Part shown: in pieces, positions 50,554-57,539 of the stretch
How positions within the stretch are numbered: the first letter of the stretch is position 1
Layout of the letters: each line of letters opens with the position of its first letter
From: Candidatus Edwardsbacteria bacterium
GTDB taxonomy: Bacteria; Edwardsbacteria; AC1; EtOH8
DNA: 64,000 nt
Assembly: GCA_031082425.1 (NCBI GenBank)
Contig: JAVHLB010000003.1
Location: forward strand, 186,001-250,000
Direction: 5' to 3'
The notes under the pieces: generated by a model
The model's input: the letters and a program-made list of their open reading frames with translations, nothing else
What the model was told of the DNA's origin: nothing
The model's database searches: none
Translations under genes and position numbers: made by a program

Positions 50554-50582
50554 AAGAAGTCCCGCTTATCGCGGGTCTTCTT
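50554..50582 (+). terminator. Terminator after the AT-rich gene
   Basis: A stem of AAGAAG-T-CCCGC against GCGGG-T-CTTCTT (one T-T mismatch), loop TTATC; it can act on both strands. Confidence 0.75.
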
Positions 50583-50591
50583 ATATGCCTT

Positions 50592-50620
50592 TTGACTATC
50601 TCTTAGCTTTGTAGTAAAAT
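50592..50620 (+). promoter_or_regulatory. Promoter of nadB
   Basis: TTGACT (50592-50597), 17 bp, TAAAAT (50615-50620). Confidence 0.65.
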
Positions 50621-50649
50621 CCTTTATTCGTAAATTATAAATTGTTATT

Positions 50650-52242
50650 ATGCCCGCAACCGATTTTCTGGTCATAGGCTCCGGCATTGCCGGGCTGACC
50701 TTCGCTCTCAAGGCGGCGGAGCACGGCATGGTGACCATTGTCACCAAGAAGGACGACACCGAGTCCAACACCAACTACGCCCAGGGCGGGGTGGCGGCGG
50801 TGTTCGGCTCCGATGACGGCATCGAGGACCACATCCGGGACACCATCGAGGCCGGGGCCGGGCTGTGCAACCAGGAGGCGGTCCGGGCCATGGTCAGCGA
50901 GGGGCCGGAGCTGGTGCGGGAACTTTCCCAAATGGGGGTGGGCTTCACCATGAACACCCAGGGGGGGCTGGACCTGGGCAAGGAGGGCGGGCACTCCAAA
51001 AGAAGGATAGTCCACGCCAAGGATTACACCGGGTTCGAGATCGAACGGGCCCTGGTGGCCAAGACCCGGGGGCACTCCAACATCACCGTGCTGGAGCACC
51101 ACCTGGCCATAGACCTGATCACCGGCCGGCAGGGCGAAAGAATCAGCTGTCTGGGGGCCTATGTGCTGGACACCAGGACCGGGGAGATCGAAGGCTATTC
51201 CGCCGGAATAACCTTCCTGGCCACCGGCGGGGGCGGTCAGGTCTACCTGCATACCACCAACCCGGCCATTGCCACCGGCGACGGCATAGCCATGGCCTAC
51301 CGGGCCGGGGCCACCATCGCCAACCTGGAGTTCGTCCAGTTCCATCCCACCACCCTGTACCAGTCATCATTTGAAGAGAACGAACGCTCCTTTCTGATAT
51401 CCGAGGCGGTGCGGGGGGAGGGCGGTGTGCTGTGCGACAAGGGCGGCCGGAAATTCATGCCCGGCTATCATCCCAGGGCCGACCTGGCCCCCCGGGATGT
51501 GGTGGCCCGGGCCATAGATTCGGAATTGAAGGCCTCGGGCGAGATGTGCGTCTTTCTGGACATCTCCTCCATCGGACCGGAGAAATTCCAAAAAAGGTTT
51601 CCCAATATCTTTCAGGGCTGCCAGCAGCGGGCCATAGACCTGGGCCGGGGGCTGATCCCGGTGGTGCCGGCCGCCCATTATCTATGCGGCGGGGTGAGGA
51701 CCGACCTGTGGGGGCGCAGCGACATCAGCCGGCTGTATTCCGCCGGGGAGACCGCCTGCACCGGGGCCCACGGGGCCAACCGGCTGGCATCCAACTCCCT
51801 GCTGGAGGCCCTGGTCTTCGCCGTCCGGGCCGCCAGGGCGGCAAGTGATGAATCAAGATCCCCCGATAGCATTCCGCCCTGGGACTACGTGGGCTCGGTC
51901 CAGAGCCGGGAAAGGGTGGTGGTCAGCCATAACCGGCATGCCGTCAGGCTGCTGATGTGGAACTATGTGGGGATAGTACGCTCCGATAAAAGATTGTCCA
52001 TGGCCAAAAACAGGCTGCAGGCCATCGCCGGTGAGATCAGGGATTATTACTGGAAATACCGGGTGACGGCCGACCTGGTGGAACTGCGGAACCTGGTGAG
52101 CCTGGCCGGGCTGGTGATAGATTGTGCCTACAACCGCAAGGAATCCAGGGGCCTGCATTACACCCAGGACCACCCGGAGAAGGACGACCGGCATTTTCTG
52201 AGGGATACCCTGGCCAACTCGGGAGGCATCAATTTATCTTGA
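50650..52242 (+). CDS. nadB: L-aspartate oxidase
   Basis: 530 residues. FAD-binding succinate dehydrogenase/fumarate reductase-like fold: the dinucleotide motif VIGSGIAGLTFAL near residue 8, TNYAQGGVAAV, the active-site region FVQFHPTTLY and the ARDVVARAID-like segment; the C-terminal helical region is typical. It oxidises L-aspartate to iminoaspartate for NAD biosynthesis with NadA. No nadA or nadC is seen nearby, and the gene has its own promoter. Confidence 0.95.
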   Translation: MPATDFLVIGSGIAGLTFALKAAEHGMVTIVTKKDDTESNTNYAQGGVAAVFGSDDGIEDHIRDTIEAGAGLCNQEAVRAMVSEGPELVRELSQMGVGFTMNTQGGLDLGKEGGHSKRRIVHAKDYTGFEIERALVAKTRGHSNITVLEHHLAIDLITGRQGERISCLGAYVLDTRTGEIEGYSAGITFLATGGGGQVYLHTTNPAIATGDGIAMAYRAGATIANLEFVQFHPTTLYQSSFEENERSFLISEAVRGEGGVLCDKGGRKFMPGYHPRADLAPRDVVARAIDSELKASGEMCVFLDISSIGPEKFQKRFPNIFQGCQQRAIDLGRGLIPVVPAAHYLCGGVRTDLWGRSDISRLYSAGETACTGAHGANRLASNSLLEALVFAVRAARAASDESRSPDSIPPWDYVGSVQSRERVVVSHNRHAVRLLMWNYVGIVRSDKRLSMAKNRLQAIAGEIRDYYWKYRVTADLVELRNLVSLAGLVIDCAYNRKESRGLHYTQDHPEKDDRHFLRDTLANSGGINLS

Positions 52243-52267
52243 CAAACAGACAGCAGGCTGATATAAT
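52239..52267 (+). promoter_or_regulatory. Consensus promoter of ptsN-like/trkH operon
   Basis: TTGACA (52239-52244), 17 bp, TATAAT (52262-52267). The promoter overlaps the nadB stop codon. Confidence 0.85.
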
Positions 52268-52275
52268 ACGCCCCA

Positions 52276-52309
52276 TAGGTCGTTCCGATACCGGACTCGG
52301 AGCGACCTA
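52276..52309 (+). promoter_or_regulatory. Strong hairpin in the leader of the ptsN-like gene
   Basis: A 13-bp stem (52276-52288 with 52297-52309, one G-U pair) with an 8-nt loop starts about 2 nt after the expected transcript start (about 52274). No T-run follows, so it is not an intrinsic terminator. It may stabilise the 5' end, bind a protein, or be part of a switch; the function is not known. Confidence 0.45.
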
Positions 52310-52345
52310 ATTACTCAATAAGCCGGATAAGACTGCAACAGGAAC

Positions 52346-52885
52346 ATGGCCATAAAATTATTCAACCTGATAGACGAATCGCTGGTCATCCCCGAACTTG
52401 CCTCGCAGGATGCCGACAGTGTCCTGCGGGAGCTTATCGCCAGGGCCTTCGGCAGCAAAAAGCTGTCGGCCATGGAGACGGCCGAGGAGATGCGGGACAT
52501 GGTCCCCGGGGTCGGCTCACAGATGGGCCGGAACATCATTCAGCGGGGCGAGACCGAGCTGTTCGACAGGATCAAATACCGGGAATCCCTGGGAACCACC
52601 GGCATCGGTGAGGGGGTGGCCATACCCCATGCCAGGAATCAGCTGGTGAAGGAGATGGTGCTGCTGCTGGGCCGCTCGAAGAACGGGGTGGACTTCTCCT
52701 CACTGGACGGCAAACCGGTGCATATTTTTTTTCTTTTGCTGATCCCCCAGGAGGAGAAGGTGAAGAATCTGGCGGTGCTGGCGGAGATAGCCCGGATGGT
52801 CAAAAAGCCCGGATTCATCGCCCAGCTGTTGGAAGCCCCGGATGCCAAGGCGTTATATAAGGCCCTCAAGAAAGCCGAGGAATGA
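52346..52885 (+). CDS. ptsN: PTS IIA-like (EIIA-Ntr family) regulator with insertion
   Basis: 179 residues. EIIA-Ntr-like fold with the phosphorylatable histidine in GIGEGVAIPHAR (about 90-101) and the VHIFFLLLIPQEEK segment. Between the N-terminal ELIARAF region and YRESLG there are about 25 more residues than in E. coli PtsN (the segment SAMETAEEMRDM...QRGETELFDR). In E. coli EIIA-Ntr binds TrkA and controls K+ uptake; here the gene overlaps trkH by 4 nt and trkA follows, supporting a role in potassium control. Confidence 0.87.
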   Translation: MAIKLFNLIDESLVIPELASQDADSVLRELIARAFGSKKLSAMETAEEMRDMVPGVGSQMGRNIIQRGETELFDRIKYRESLGTTGIGEGVAIPHARNQLVKEMVLLLGRSKNGVDFSSLDGKPVHIFFLLLIPQEEKVKNLAVLAEIARMVKKPGFIAQLLEAPDAKALYKALKKAEE

Positions 52886-54279
52886 AGCTGGAAAGAAAAA
52901 TATACAACCAGATCTTCCGCGTGGAGATGACCCCGGCCCGGATACTAGTCCTGGGCTTTTCTATTGCCATCCTGCTGGGCGCCGGACTGCTGTACCTGCC
53001 GTTCTCCACCACCGCCGGCCACCGCTGCAGCTTTGTCGATGCCCTGTACACCTCCACTTCGGCGGTCTGCGTCACCGGACTTATCGTCAAGGACACCGCC
53101 AAGGACTTTACGCCGGCCGGGAAAATAATAATACTTTTCCTGATTCAGATAGGCGGGTTGGGATACATGTCCTTGGCCACGGTCCTGTCTTTGATGGTGG
53201 GCCGGAAGATATCCTTGCGGGAGCGGCTGATCATCCAGGAGGCCTATAACGTGCTCACCCTGGAGGGCCTGGCCCGTTTCGCCACCAGGATCCTGAGGGT
53301 AACCATTGTACTGGAAGGCCTAGGGGCGGTCATTTTGAGCCTGCACTGGTGGAAGTTGGGGTTCCCCCTTTCCAAAGCCTTGGAGCTGGGAATATTTCAT
53401 TCGGTCTCGGCCTTTTGCAACGCAGGCTTTTCATTATTCTCCAACGGCCTGCTGGATTACGCCGCCGATCCGGTGGTGTCTCTAACTGTCTGTGGGCTGA
53501 TAGTGTCAGGGGGGCTGGGGTTCATTGCCATCAGCGACATCTATAAGACCGGCATCCAGAGGACAGAGAAAAAGCTGACGGCCCACAGCAAGCTGGTGAT
53601 AATGATGACCTTGAGCCTTATTATTACGGGAACGATATTGATATATATGCTGGAACGGAATAACACCCTGATCAATTTATCGGCATCCGGCAAGTGGCTG
53701 GCTGCATTGTTCCAATCGGTGACGCCGCGGACGGCCGGTTTCAATACCGTCAACATCGGCCTGATGCATTTCCCCACCCTGATGCTGATAATAATCCTGA
53801 TGTTCATCGGGGCCTCGCCGGGCGGCACCGGCGGCGGCATTAAGACCACCACCTTCGGGGTGATGATGGCCTCCATCTGGACCACCCTCACCGGGCGCAG
53901 CCGGGTGCTGATCTTCAAGAAGCGACTGGAACATGCATTAATCAACCGGGCCTTCGTATTAAGCGCCATAGCCGCCATGATGCTGGTGTTGGTCACCCTG
54001 TTGCTGCTCCAGGCGGAGATCTCCCATTTTACCGCCGAGAGGATGATGCCGGTGTTGTTCGAGGTGGTCTCCGCCTTCGGCACGGTGGGGCTGTCCATCG
54101 GTTCGTCCCTCAATCCGCTGTTAAGCTTTTCCTACGATTTCGGCAATTGGGGGAAATTGCTGATCATCCTGACCATGTTCGCCGGGAGGCTGGGGCCGCT
54201 GACCATGGGCAGCGCGGTGGTATGGCGCCGCAAGGACCAACCTTTCGAATACCCCGAGGCCAAGGTGCTGATCGGGTGA
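52882..54279 (+). CDS. trkH: TrkH/KtrB-type potassium channel subunit
   Basis: 465 residues with the fourfold M1-P-M2 pattern. Pore motifs are visible: SAVCVTGL (first loop), VSAFCNAGFSL, TPRTAGFNT and VSAFGTVGLSIG, each with the selectivity-filter Gly. It carries K+ across the membrane with an RCK regulatory partner. It overlaps the ptsN-like gene (ATGA) and is followed by trkA 119 bp downstream under its own promoter. Confidence 0.94.
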   Translation: MKLERKIYNQIFRVEMTPARILVLGFSIAILLGAGLLYLPFSTTAGHRCSFVDALYTSTSAVCVTGLIVKDTAKDFTPAGKIIILFLIQIGGLGYMSLATVLSLMVGRKISLRERLIIQEAYNVLTLEGLARFATRILRVTIVLEGLGAVILSLHWWKLGFPLSKALELGIFHSVSAFCNAGFSLFSNGLLDYAADPVVSLTVCGLIVSGGLGFIAISDIYKTGIQRTEKKLTAHSKLVIMMTLSLIITGTILIYMLERNNTLINLSASGKWLAALFQSVTPRTAGFNTVNIGLMHFPTLMLIIILMFIGASPGGTGGGIKTTTFGVMMASIWTTLTGRSRVLIFKKRLEHALINRAFVLSAIAAMMLVLVTLLLLQAEISHFTAERMMPVLFEVVSAFGTVGLSIGSSLNPLLSFSYDFGNWGKLLIILTMFAGRLGPLTMGSAVVWRRKDQPFEYPEAKVLIG

Positions 54280-54344
54280 TGACTAAAGGCAGAGAATCCA
54301 GAAGAGTATTGTTAATCCTGGGCTGTGTTTGACCGGAAGGTCTA

Positions 54345-54374
54345 TTGCTAATAATTCCGATTTAGTGATATAAT
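54345..54374 (+). promoter_or_regulatory. Promoter of trkA
   Basis: TTGCTA (54345-54350), 18 bp, TATAAT (54369-54374). The intervening trkH-trkA gap shows no terminator. Confidence 0.65.
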
Positions 54375-54397
54375 CATAACCAACTTGACGGGGAACT

Positions 54398-55087
54398 ATG
54401 AGGCAATTTGCGGTAATAGGACTGGGACAGTTCGGGTCCAGCGTGGCCCTGTCGCTGGCCGAAAAGGGCTGCGATGTGCTGGCCATAGACAGCGATCAGG
54501 ACCGGGTGGATGAGATCTCGGAACAGGTCAGCCAGTCGGTGACGGTGGATGCCGCCGACGAGAAAGCGCTGAAATCTTTAGGCATGAAGGACATCGACGT
54601 GGCCATCGTGTCCACCGGGGAGGACATCGAGGCCTCCATCTCCATCGTGCTGATCCTCAAGGAGATCGGGGTCAAGGAGATCATCGCCAAGGCGGTGACC
54701 CCCATTCACGGCACCATCCTTAAAAAGGTGGGGGCCGACCGGGTGGTCTTCCCGGAGAGGGACATGGGGGAGCGGATAGCCGAGAGCCTGGCCTCTCCCA
54801 ATGTCATGGATTACAGCGAGATCTCCGATACCCACAGCATCGTCGAACTGGTGGCTCCCAAAAAATTCTGGACCAAGAAGATCTCTGAGTTGAGATTTGA
54901 GGAGAACGCGATGGTATCCATAGTGGCCATCAAGCGAAAGGTGCCGGTGGTCACAGCGGAGGGGGAGACCGAGTTCCGTGAGGAGATCAACATAAAACCA
55001 TCCCCCGAGGAGAAGATCAACCGCTCGGATATCCTGATAATGATCGGCAGTTTTGAAGGCATCCAGAAGGTCCGGGGGATCCAATAA
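54398..55087 (+). CDS. trkA: TrkA/KtrA-type RCK regulator
   Basis: 229 residues: an N-terminal Rossmann RCK_N domain (VIGLGQFGSSVALSLAEKG near residue 5; adenine-nucleotide binding) and a C-terminal RCK_C-like domain (about 135-229). It is a single RCK unit like KtrA, rather than the tandem form of E. coli TrkA. It gates the TrkH/KtrB channel in response to nucleotides. The GGGGA site precedes the ATG. Confidence 0.93.
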   Translation: MRQFAVIGLGQFGSSVALSLAEKGCDVLAIDSDQDRVDEISEQVSQSVTVDAADEKALKSLGMKDIDVAIVSTGEDIEASISIVLILKEIGVKEIIAKAVTPIHGTILKKVGADRVVFPERDMGERIAESLASPNVMDYSEISDTHSIVELVAPKKFWTKKISELRFEENAMVSIVAIKRKVPVVTAEGETEFREEINIKPSPEEKINRSDILIMIGSFEGIQKVRGIQ

Positions 55088-55113
55088 CAATATCAATCCA
55101 ACAGGTTATTTTG

Positions 55114-55416
55114 ATGAACGGCGACAACAGCCAGGAACTGGAGAAAAAACTGGCCCAGAAAAAAAAGGATATCGACACCATCATCGAGGTGGGCAAGTTC
55201 TATTTTCTGAACCAGAAATTCGACGAGGCGGTGGCGGAATATAAGAAAGCCATAGCCCTGGACAGCAAGTGCATCGACGCCTACTACAATCTGGGCATCA
55301 CTCTGGAGGCCATCAGCGACCAGGACGGCGCCCGGGACGCCTTTGCCAAAGTGATCGCACTGGAGCCGGGCAACAAGGGGGCCCTGGAGCATTACGACCG
55401 GTTGGTGGAGAAATGA
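55114..55416 (+). CDS. Small TPR-repeat protein
   Basis: 100 residues from the ATG at 55114. Two TPR-like helical hairpins are visible: FYFLNQKFDEAVAEYKKAIALD and AYYNLGITLEAISDQDGARDAF (about 28-85), with a helical N-terminus. It is probably a protein-interaction module. It lies 26 nt after trkA, so it may belong to the potassium operon, but no such link is known. Confidence 0.8.
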   Translation: MNGDNSQELEKKLAQKKKDIDTIIEVGKFYFLNQKFDEAVAEYKKAIALDSKCIDAYYNLGITLEAISDQDGARDAFAKVIALEPGNKGALEHYDRLVEK

Positions 55417-55447
55417 ACCGATCAAATTGTCATTCTGATATTACCCC

Positions 55448-55476
55448 TTGACTTTTACTCTGAAATAGAGTATCAT
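55448..55476 (+). promoter_or_regulatory. Promoter of the pyr leader
   Basis: TTGACT (55448-55453), 17 bp, TATCAT (55471-55476). The transcript is expected to start near 55483. Confidence 0.75.
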
Positions 55477-55506
55477 ACATATATTGAATTGCGCTTACCC
55501 TTTAAA

Positions 55507-55524
55507 CTGATCCCGAGAGGTCAG
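55507..55524 (+). promoter_or_regulatory. PyrR-binding RNA loop
   Basis: The stem CTGATC / GGTCAG holds a CCGAGA hexaloop. The PyrR recognition consensus ARUCCNGNGAGGYU fits at 12 of 14 positions (55509-55522), including the invariant CC-N-G-N-GAGG core. In B. subtilis this loop is the anti-antiterminator bound by PyrR with UMP; in mycobacteria a similar loop represses translation. Here it abuts the ribosome-binding site of the leader peptide (AAAGGA 55525-55530). Confidence 0.75.
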
Positions 55525-55536
55525 AAAGGAAATAAT

Positions 55537-55611
55537 ATGAAAATCCCCAAAGATTTTTTGGCCTCCAGCCCTGGATTACAGGGGTGGAGGTTTTTTTATG
55601 CCTGCTGGTAA
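55537..55611 (+). CDS. Pyr operon leader peptide (24 residues)
   Basis: The frame MKIPKDFLASSPGLQGWRFF plus four residues opens 6 nt after AAAGGA and closes with TAA at 55609-55611. It runs through the whole intrinsic terminator (55562-55597), so a ribosome translating it would keep the hairpin open. A run of six T at 55554-55559 lies just before the hairpin, as in UTP-sensitive pausing in E. coli pyrBI. Such short genes are below normal cut-offs; the support is the ribosome site, spacing and position. Confidence 0.6.
   Translation: MKIPKDFLASSPGLQGWRFFYACW
55562..55597 (+). terminator. Intrinsic terminator (attenuator) in the pyr leader
   Basis: Stem CCTCCA-G-CCCTG / CAGGG-G-TGGAGG (55562-55573 with 55579-55590, one G-G mismatch), loop GATTA, followed by seven T (55591-55597). 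It lies upstream of pyrR by 445 bp. Confidence 0.85.
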
Positions 55612-55784
55612 ATCAGTTGCAGAATAAATCAGACATAAATTGATATCAGCAATGATTGCTCACTTTTACGCCCGTTCTCTCTACATTTTGTCACGACTGT
55701 GCAAACAGGCATCCGGAAAAATACTGGGCGGATAAAACCGCAAGCAATATTGATGTCGGTTTTCGAAGGGGATAAATGATATGC

Positions 55785-55922
55785 CTGGATTCCCGCCTGC
55801 GCGGGAATGACGCGCGGCTATGCTTAAAGGCAAACGAAGCGATCTATGCCTGTCTTACATACGGGTGAGTTTTTCGGAGATTACTTCGGCCGCATTGCAG
55901 AAAGCAAGCCTCGTAATGACGG
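55785..55922. repeat. Dispersed intergenic palindromic repeats in the pyr spacer
   Basis: Two palindromic units: ATTCCCGC-CTGC-GCGGGAAT (55789-55808) and an imperfect dyad at 55879-55920 (GATTACTTCGGC against GCCTCGTAATG). The wording (GGATTCCCGCC...GCGGGAATGACG and GGAGATTACTTCGGC...CTCGTAATGACGG) matches intergenic repeats common in many bacterial genomes. They separate the attenuator from pyrR. The remaining gap (55612-55784 and 55923-56042) shows an AAAACCG / CGGTTTT stem (55734-55763) and nothing else. Confidence 0.55.
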
Positions 55923-56042
55923 GAAGCGATAATATAAGATATTTTTCGATTATCATCCATGTAATCGGTTGCAATCAGCGCAATCCGTGTTCCGGGAGAA
56001 CTGGGTAATTGACAAAACATTAATCATATAAACGGAGGCAGT

Positions 56043-56597
56043 ATGACCAAACAGAAAGCAGTCATAATGGACGCCAAACAGGTGGAGCGGGCCATGATCA
56101 GGATCGCCCATGAGATAGTGGAGCAGAACATGGGCACCAAGGACCTGATCATCATCGGCATCAAGCGGCGGGGCGATACCCTGGGCAAGCGGATAGCCAA
56201 GCTGATCAGCGACATCGAAAAAGTGGATATCCCCTACGGGGCCATCGACATCACCTTCTACCGGGATGACCTGCAGACCATCGCCCACCAGCCGGTGGTC
56301 AATCAGACCGACCTGCATCTGGACGTGACCGGCAAGACGGTGATCCTGGTGGACGATGTATTATATACCGGGCGCACGGTCAGGGCGGCCATAGACGAGA
56401 TCCTGGATTTCGGGCGCCCCCGGAGCATCGAACTGGCGGTGCTGATAGACCGGGGCCACCGGGAGCTGCCCATCAGGGCCAACTATGTGGGCAAGAACGT
56501 CCCCACCTCGCACAAGGAGATAATCGCGGTCCGCACCCAGGAGGAGGACGGCGAGGAGAAGGTGATCATAAAGGAGCTGAGCGATGAAGTGGAATAA
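56043..56597 (+). CDS. pyrR: Bifunctional PyrR: pyr operon RNA-binding regulator/uracil phosphoribosyltransferase
   Basis: 184 residues, type I phosphoribosyltransferase fold. The PRPP loop is VILVDDVLYTGRT (about 100-112), the PyrR-specific region IGIKRRGDTLGKRI and the AVLIDRGHRELPI segment are also typical. It binds UMP and the CC-N-G-N-GAGG RNA loop, which is present at 55507-55524 upstream. The next gene, pyrB, starts 14 nt before its stop. GGAGG precedes the ATG at short 4-nt spacing. Confidence 0.95.
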   Translation: MTKQKAVIMDAKQVERAMIRIAHEIVEQNMGTKDLIIIGIKRRGDTLGKRIAKLISDIEKVDIPYGAIDITFYRDDLQTIAHQPVVNQTDLHLDVTGKTVILVDDVLYTGRTVRAAIDEILDFGRPRSIELAVLIDRGHRELPIRANYVGKNVPTSHKEIIAVRTQEEDGEEKVIIKELSDEVE

Positions 56598-57537
56598 AAA
56601 GGACCTGCTGGACCTGGAATCGCTGTCGGCCGAGGAGATGAACATGATCCTGGACACCGCCAAAAGCTTCCGGGAGGTGCTCAACCGGCCCATCAAGAAG
56701 GTGCCCATCCTTAGGGGCAAGACCATCGTCAATATGTTCTTCGAACCCTCCACCCGCACCTCGGCCTCCTTCGACATGGCCGCCAAACGGCTGATGGCCG
56801 ACACCGTCAACATTTCGCCCAAGACCTCAGCCGTCCAAAAAGGGGAGACCCTGCTGGATACCGCCCGCAACCTGGAGGCCATGAAGATCGACCTGGTGGT
56901 GATGCGGCACTCCTCCTCGGGGGCCCCGCATTTTCTGGCCAGCCGCATCAAGGCCGGAGTGATCAACGCCGGCGACGGACAGCACGCCCACCCCACCCAG
57001 GGCCTGTTGGACATGTTCACCATCAAGGAAAAACGGGGCGGGTTCGAGGGGCTGAAGGTGCTGATAGTGGGCGACGTTACCCATTCCCGGGTGGCCCGCT
57101 CCAACATCAACGGACTGCTGAAGCTGGGGGCCCAGGTCTCGGTATGCGGCCCATCCACCCTGATCCCCATCGGGATCGAACAGCTGGGGGTCAAGGTGTA
57201 TTACAACCTGGATGAGGCCATCCCCCAGGCTGACGTCATCAACGTCCTCCGCCTTCAGCTGGAGCGCCAGAAGAAGGGCCTGCTGCCGTCGCTGCGGGAA
57301 TATTCACTGCACTTCTGTTTGGACAAGGAACGGATGGCCAAGGCCAAGGGGGATGTGACCATCATGCACCCCGGGCCGATGAACCGGGGCATAGAGATAG
57401 ACCCCGATGTGGCCGACGGCGAGCGGTCGGTGATACTGGACCAGGTGACCAACGGGGTGGCCGTCAGGATGGCGGTGCTCTATCTGCTGTCGGGCGGCGA
57501 TGCCCCCCTGGCCGAAGCCATAAAGAAGGAGGCATAA
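56584..57537 (+). CDS. pyrB: Aspartate carbamoyltransferase catalytic subunit
   Basis: 317 residues. The carbamoyl-phosphate motif FEPSTRTSASF (about 56-66), the HPTQGLLDM segment and the HPGPMNRG segment are the family signatures. It condenses carbamoyl phosphate and aspartate, the committed step of pyrimidine synthesis. No pyrI is seen. It overlaps pyrR by 14 nt and pyrC begins 3 nt after its stop, so the three genes are one unit. Confidence 0.97.
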   Translation: MKWNKKDLLDLESLSAEEMNMILDTAKSFREVLNRPIKKVPILRGKTIVNMFFEPSTRTSASFDMAAKRLMADTVNISPKTSAVQKGETLLDTARNLEAMKIDLVVMRHSSSGAPHFLASRIKAGVINAGDGQHAHPTQGLLDMFTIKEKRGGFEGLKVLIVGDVTHSRVARSNINGLLKLGAQVSVCGPSTLIPIGIEQLGVKVYYNLDEAIPQADVINVLRLQLERQKKGLLPSLREYSLHFCLDKERMAKAKGDVTIMHPGPMNRGIEIDPDVADGERSVILDQVTNGVAVRMAVLYLLSGGDAPLAEAIKKEA

Positions 57538-57539
57538 CA

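Noticed and set aside
56009..56042. Separate promoter for pyrR from TTGACA at 56009
   Set aside because: No -10 hexamer lies 16-18 bp downstream; the region there holds the ribosome site.
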